DNA of 46,995 nt from Chara braunii (lineage: Eukaryota > Streptophyta > Charophyceae > Charales > Characeae), in contig BFEA01000272.1 in NCBI GenBank assembly GCA_003427395.1, positions 911,893 through 958,887 of the forward strand, given 5' to 3'. A program made the translations under genes and the position numbers. The notes under the pieces are model-generated. The model was not told the DNA's origin. It ran no database searches and worked only from the letters and a program-made list of their open reading frames with translations. Position 1 is the stretch's first letter, and each line of letters starts with the position of its first letter. This document shows positions 42,246-46,995 of the stretch, piece by piece.

Positions 42246-43687
42246 CTGCTTCGATAAGATCTCCACTTAGTCGTACCGAGGTCCGATCTCCTGTTCGGGT
42301 TCGTTTCACGGAATCACCTTCCCACCCTTTGGAATCTTCTCAGGCCGATGAAGACGTGTCAGCCCATCCGCATTCCTGTGTCTCTCGTGCTTCCGATGGC
42401 GGATGTCAAAGTCCATGCGCTGCAACACTGTTGCCCATCGGTTGATCATGCCTGAGTTATCCTTCGACTTCTTCAGAGCAAACAGGGGCTCATGATCAGT
42501 CACCAAGGTGAATTTTCGCCCGTACAGGTAAGCTCGAAAGTGACTGATCCCCCAGAGAGCCGCATAGCATTCGCCCGTTGGAGCGGCGTAATTGCGCTTG
42601 CAGGCGGGCACCAATTGGGACGCATATTCTACCACATTTTCGAGTCCGATTGGTCTCACCTGGGCAAGGATCGCCGAAATCGCCTCTGGCTGCCAGTTGG
42701 TGATGAGAACAAAAGGCTTTTCAGGATCTGGTCTTATAAGGACCGGAGCCGAAATGAGAGCAACCTTGAGTTTGGAAAACGCTTGATCGCACTCTGGCGT
42801 CCAGATCAAGGGCTGATCCTTTCGCAGGAGATTTGTGAGGGGTCCCGCAATCGCCGCGAAGCCCTTGATAATTCTTTGGTAATATGAGGCTAGGCATAGG
42901 AAAGCGCGAACTTGCGTGATAGTGGTAGGCACTGGCGCGTCCCTAACAACTGCCACCTTCAGCGGCTCCGGTTGGAGTTCCTTGTCCGTGACCACGTGCC
43001 CCAGGAAGGGAATGATGGTGAGGAAAAACTGACACTTCTCAAGCGCCACCTTGAAACCTTCATCTCGTAACGCATGAAGTGCCCATTCAATGTGCTGCAC
43101 GTGTCCCTCGTAGGAGCTCAAATACACTAGGATGTCATCCATGTACTCAATCACGCAGTAGTTGATGATGCTCTGCGCTAGACGAGCCTTCCGTACGAAA
43201 TTATGAAAAGCCATATTCATGGCCCGCTGAAACGTGGTAGGCGCATTGCAAATTCCCATCGGACATCGAACCCACTGCCACGTATCTTTAAACAGCACAA
43301 GGGCCGTTTTCGGCCGATCTTCTTCCCGGACAAGAAGATGATGAAACCCATGACGAACATCAATCTTGCTGAAAAATCGAGCATCCCCAATTGCATCCAA
43401 TAACTCATCAATCCGGGGGAGGGGATACACATCTTTAATCGTGATTTCATTTAGTTTTCGATAATCAATCCAAATGCGAATCCCTCCAGCCTTTTTAGGT
43501 ACGATCACTACAGGGAAAGACCATGTTCGATCCATCCATTAGCTTCGAACTCCTTAATCCGCCGAAAGGCGGCCGCTCGTTGAGCTGGCGAGTATTGGTA
43601 GGGAGCGCAGCTAATAGGCGGATGATCTCTCGTGAGAATAGCATGTTCAATTACATTAGTTAAGCCAATATCATTGTCTTGCACGCT
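42243..43687 (-). pseudogene. pol: Reverse transcriptase-RNase H of copy 2
   Basis: After a private TAG (43690-43688) the frame resumes with IGLTNVIEHAIL, is shifted by a short deletion near 43535, then runs open to 42306. RT: VIVPKKAGGIRIWIDYRKLN, PLPRIDELLDAIGDARFFSK, GFHHLLV, MGICNAPTTFQRAM, YMDD at 43145-43134, FLGHVVTD. RNase H: the first acidic position reads NWQPEA instead of DWQPEA in copy 1, so this copy would lack a catalytic Asp; GECYAAL and TDHEPLFAL follow. It is the most complete RT in the window. Confidence 0.9.
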
Positions 43688-46504
43688 CTACACTTCTGCG
43701 TAACTATTTAATACACAGATTAACGACTTCCGAAGTTCCGCGGGAACGTGACTCGGGAGGGGGATCGTCGATTCCCCGGACATATTAAGGGGCATATTGA
43801 TCCAATCAACCGGCCGTTCCTGCCGCTCATGGACACTAGAGAAAACGGAACTACTGGTGCGAACAGAAAAGACAGTTGCTATCATCGGGGACTCAGTGGG
43901 GCTGATCATCTTTGTTTCTTTAGTTTCAGTGTTGGTTCCTGAGCCAACCGAAGTTGGTTCCAGAGTTAGCCTTGTTAGATCCGTAATTTCTTGCATCAGA
44001 TTAGTTACGTCACTTACTGGTGCTTCCGCTTCTTGTGTAATCAAGGCGATGGTGGCTCCTGTTGTTAATAACGGTCGGGGCGGAAAAACAGAGACATCCA
44101 AATACTGTTCCGTTCGTTGATAACGCGTTCGTTGATAGCGCGTTCGTAAGGAAAGAGCTCCTTTGTATAATGTGCGAGGGGGTTCCAAATCATCAGCCAG
44201 GTCGGGAACTTGTAATATGGGTTCCCCGAGGAGGACTGAAGGACTGACCTGGGTTGCTAGACACGTGAATGCACTGTCTTCAGAATCCACGTGGAAGCTT
44301 CGAGTGGTGTCGGGGCATACTCGAAATTTTTCGAGGGTTTCATGTTCGAAAAGTTCAACCAGATGCTTCCATTCTTTTTTACTGGGCATCTCTTTTTCGT
44401 ATTCTCGTTCCCTGATTCCATCCCCGAGGCGCGAGGGGGAGCACTCCTCGGGATCAATACCTTGGATCATCGCTATTTGGGGCGAGTTAGGAACTCGTTT
44501 TATCGTTCGGGTGGAAACCCGCAAAGGAACTGTCTGAGGCTTTCCCCCGGTTTGCGTGAGCACTAGTTGTTTCGAATCGAAATGTAATCGTGCGCCTACA
44601 GCCATTGCCCAAGGTAATCCCAACAACACAGAGTAGGAACGTACGTTGATTAGAAGTGCGTTAACTAGGACGTGTACTCGTCCGACTTTTACAACCACGT
44701 TTTCGATAATCCCTACAATGTTCATTGTTTCCTCGTCGGCAGAGACATAGTTGTCTTTGCCAGATTGAGGAAGAATGGACTCAAGTCGCCCCGTCTTCTT
44801 GACGGTATCTAACGATATGGCCACTGCAGACGACCCTGTGTCGATAAGGGCATTAAACGGCTTGCCCCAAACTTCACAGTCACATTCCGCACTTTTCCAT
44901 AGCGCCGGTCGAGCTCGTACGAAGTGATCTTTTTCTGCTAAAGAGATTGCTGCTATACGGGCGGCTTCAGGTTCGGGCTCTTTTGTGTCAGGTTCGGGAG
45001 ATGCGACTTCCGCGCTTCCTTCCTTCGTCTTCAACATCCGTTGTATGTGCTGATAAGTAAAACGCTTTTGATTTTTCTGGCATTGTTGTAGAAGCTTATC
45101 GTTCGCCACTTCAGATATGGTGAGCAGATGTCCCACTGGGACGGGCACACGAATGTCTAACTGCTTGAGTGTTCTCAGTACGTCAATATCTCCTGTCCGA
45201 AACTGCGATTCTGGATTGGATTCGCGATCGTCCCACTTAAGATCATCTGGGACCGATCGGATTGCTCCGATAATGCCTGCGAGATGGAGATACTCGAGAG
45301 GGTCGACCACGTTAGCGGCGTCAGAGGAAGAAGCTCCCGAGGTTGACGCTGTTATCAACGACGGGGAAGGCTGCTCGGGGGCATATGCCCCGAGTTCTCC
45401 TCCTTGGTTCGTATCCATCAAAGCGGCCACTCGTCCTTGATTCAGGGCCACGGGGGCCGCCGCAGGTGGGTGCTGACTTCGCCTGGGCTGCGGGCAATCG
45501 CGGGCGAAATGTCCGGGCTGTTTGCAGTTAAAACACTCAATCTTTCTGGCCTGATTCGCTAGATGAGGGAACTGAGGTGCGTAACCTGGAGTAGGTGGGG
45601 CAGGTAGGAGTGGAAATGACGCAGGGGCAGGCCGAGCAGGGGCCGGGTTAGGCTTGATCAACCTGCTCATTATCTGCTCCATCCTTTCCATATGGGTGGC
45701 CTGCATTTGGATCAAATTACTCATCCATTCGGACTGTTTGGTAGTGGCTGTATGGATCATCTGGGCAAGATGTAAGTTGGTATCGGCTGGCGAGGGGGAT
45801 CCAGGTGGGATCCCACTCATGACTGTCGCAATTGGTTGATTCACCGGGGGAGGGGGAGAAGAGACGGGCGGGGTATCGGAAACAGATCTCTCGGGGAGAT
45901 CATGGTCGGAGCGAGGATAGAACCGTTCTACCACTTGCAGCCATGATCGCCTTTTTGCTGCTACATCCCGTATAGTATCAGTAATATCTTCGTCTCCCTG
46001 ACTGATATATTTTTTTGTATCGGCCAGGTCCAGTTCTAGTGCTTTTGCGATGATAGTGGGGAGCGGGTGCACCTTCGGCGGGACTTTTTTCTGCAACTTC
46101 TATTTTAACGCGGGACTTCGTAGGTGATCGATGAACAGATCTCGAGGGGACTTCTCGTCTCGCCCAGATTTGTCCAGCGTGGTTTGAAATCGATCCACGA
46201 AATCGGGCAACAATTCTCCCGGTCCTTGTGGCCGATTTTTAAGTATGTACCACGCGACATCTTCACTGACTGTATCAAATCGAGCCGAAAAGGCTTGTTT
46301 GGAGGTATTCCAATCTACCCATGCATGCTTTCTAAACCACTCATGCGAGGTATTGCGAAGTAGCAAGGTAAGAACGTGGGGAAGATCGGCTGCGCTGTAG
46401 TTTTGAGCTTCGACAGCTTTCAGCCAAGCCTCGGGATGGGTATGGTTGGGGAAGAAAGGGAAGGGGGCGGGGATGCTAACAATCACCCTAGTACCGTCCA
46501 CCAT
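43688..46504 (-). pseudogene. gag: gag-protease region of copy 2 (nearly open)
   Basis: ATG at 46504 (MVDGTRVIVSIPA), then the gag domain (PEAWLKAVEAQNYSAADLPH; LLLRNTSHEWFRKHAW), a TAG at 46099-46097, and then 802 open codons: Pro-rich linker, CCHC knuckle CFNCKQPGHFARDC (45536-45495), an acidic linker, aspartic protease with ALIDTGSSAVAIS (about 44842), and the region leading into RT. Gag, knuckle and protease lie in one frame, showing there is no frameshift between gag and pol in this family. Apart from the one stop, gag-protease is well preserved. Confidence 0.88.
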
Positions 46505-46640
46505 TGGTACAATTGGTAGGACAACACCAGATGTAGATCTGGTTACGGGACGATCTCGATGAGCTAGTTGAGGGTCTCTCCTACCTCTCGCCAGTTCGGC
46601 CTACTATCATCAGAACCGACACGTGTCGACTTCGATACTA

Positions 46641-46995
46641 ACCTCACGCCCTGTGCTATCTTCCGTTCGGAGTGTTAACTGTGCGGAAAAGAGGCCCAAA
46701 AAAACAGCAAGAAGGGGTGTGCCAAGGATTTTTGGAAATTGAGTGTGGGGACACAGACAAAACAAAAATCCCCTGTGTTGGTCCGATGAAGCAAGTTGAT
46801 TAGTTTCGCGCGTCGCGAAATGCGAGCGCGGACATGGCGCGAAAACAGAAAGATCCAAATTCAATCCAAAAAGCACTGTCGGGCTTCCCACCGAGCTACA
46901 GCTCGTCGTTTAGAACGGAAAGGCTCTGGCACGCTTCGCGTGTTTCGTTTTCATATCAGATCTCGTCGTCGTTCATGGGTCAGTTCTGAGTCCGA
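46641..46995 (-). repeat. 5' LTR of copy 2 (partial, cut by window end)
   Basis: Only the U5-side 355 bp are present, ending GTGAGGT before a decayed PBS (TAGTATCGAAGTC on the minus strand). Against 35632-35984 it differs at about a dozen sites. The last 95 bases equal the duplicated 95-mer at 35890, so the contig ends at a repeat branch point rather than at a real boundary. Confidence 0.85.

Larger units (their letters stand above)
35632..46995 (-). mobile_element. Ty3/gypsy-type LTR retrotransposon, copy 2 (minus, 5' end cut)
   Basis: Same family and layout as copy 1, reading right to left: partial 5' LTR (46995-46641), decayed PBS, gag-protease, RT-RNase H, conserved TAA, PHD-integrase, ORFs A, B, C, and 3' LTR (38446-35632). 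Parts of the two LTRs that can be compared differ at about 5% of sites. The stops and frameshifts are different from those of copy 1, so most breaks arose after the copies separated. It is not functional as it stands. Confidence 0.92.

Overview
This window is eukaryotic, repeat-dominated DNA. It has no operons or bacterial genes, and it carries two very large Ty3/gypsy-type LTR retrotransposons, a degraded LINE-like element, a SINE, several inverted-repeat (MITE/foldback) elements, hammerhead-ribozyme-like repeats and many micro- and minisatellites. The primer-binding site of the LTR elements matches the initiator-Met tRNA type usual in plants and green algae. Together with the element density and size, this suggests a streptophyte or other green-lineage genome. 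A charophyte such as Chara is my guess, made by inference and not proven. Single Ns, an N run (17864-17928) and two exact 95-bp duplications beside single Ns show that it is a short-read draft assembly.

Layout. 1-7575: non-coding DNA with a 31-bp minisatellite, a long inverted repeat (908-1552), a tRNA-derived SINE head, two MITEs with a shared terminal repeat (3192-3674, 3708-3817) and GA/CT tracts. 7576-9156: the one plausible host gene, a 526-residue membrane protein with two membrane regions flanking a Cys-containing loop, faintly like BK-channel beta subunits. 9157-12900: repeats and a full SINE with a 13-bp target duplication (10393-10768, minus). About 12900-16640: remains of a LINE-like element. 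17507-19026: (TA)n array, two hammerhead-like repeats, a foldback element and a third MITE. 19471-32664: retrotransposon copy 1 (plus, about 13.2 kb). 32665-35618: diverged tandem repeats and unassigned DNA. 35632-46995: retrotransposon copy 2 (minus), whose 5' LTR is cut by the window end.

The two LTR elements belong to one family and are broken at different places, so comparing them shows the ancestral plan. It is: long LTR (about 2.4-2.6 kb) with a TATA box and, downstream of it, a roughly 200-codon ORF conserved at the protein level; initiator-Met-type PBS; gag with a CCHC knuckle, protease, reverse transcriptase and RNase H in one frame with no gag/pol frameshift; a TAA stop at the same place in both copies; then, in the same frame, a PHD finger joined to a DDE integrase; then further ORFs (A, B, C) of unknown function, where integrase/A and A/B overlap by ATGA in both copies. 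The PHD-integrase unit, the chained ATGA junctions, ORFs A-C and the LTR-borne ORF are the most interesting features. All copies here carry stops or frameshifts and look inactive.
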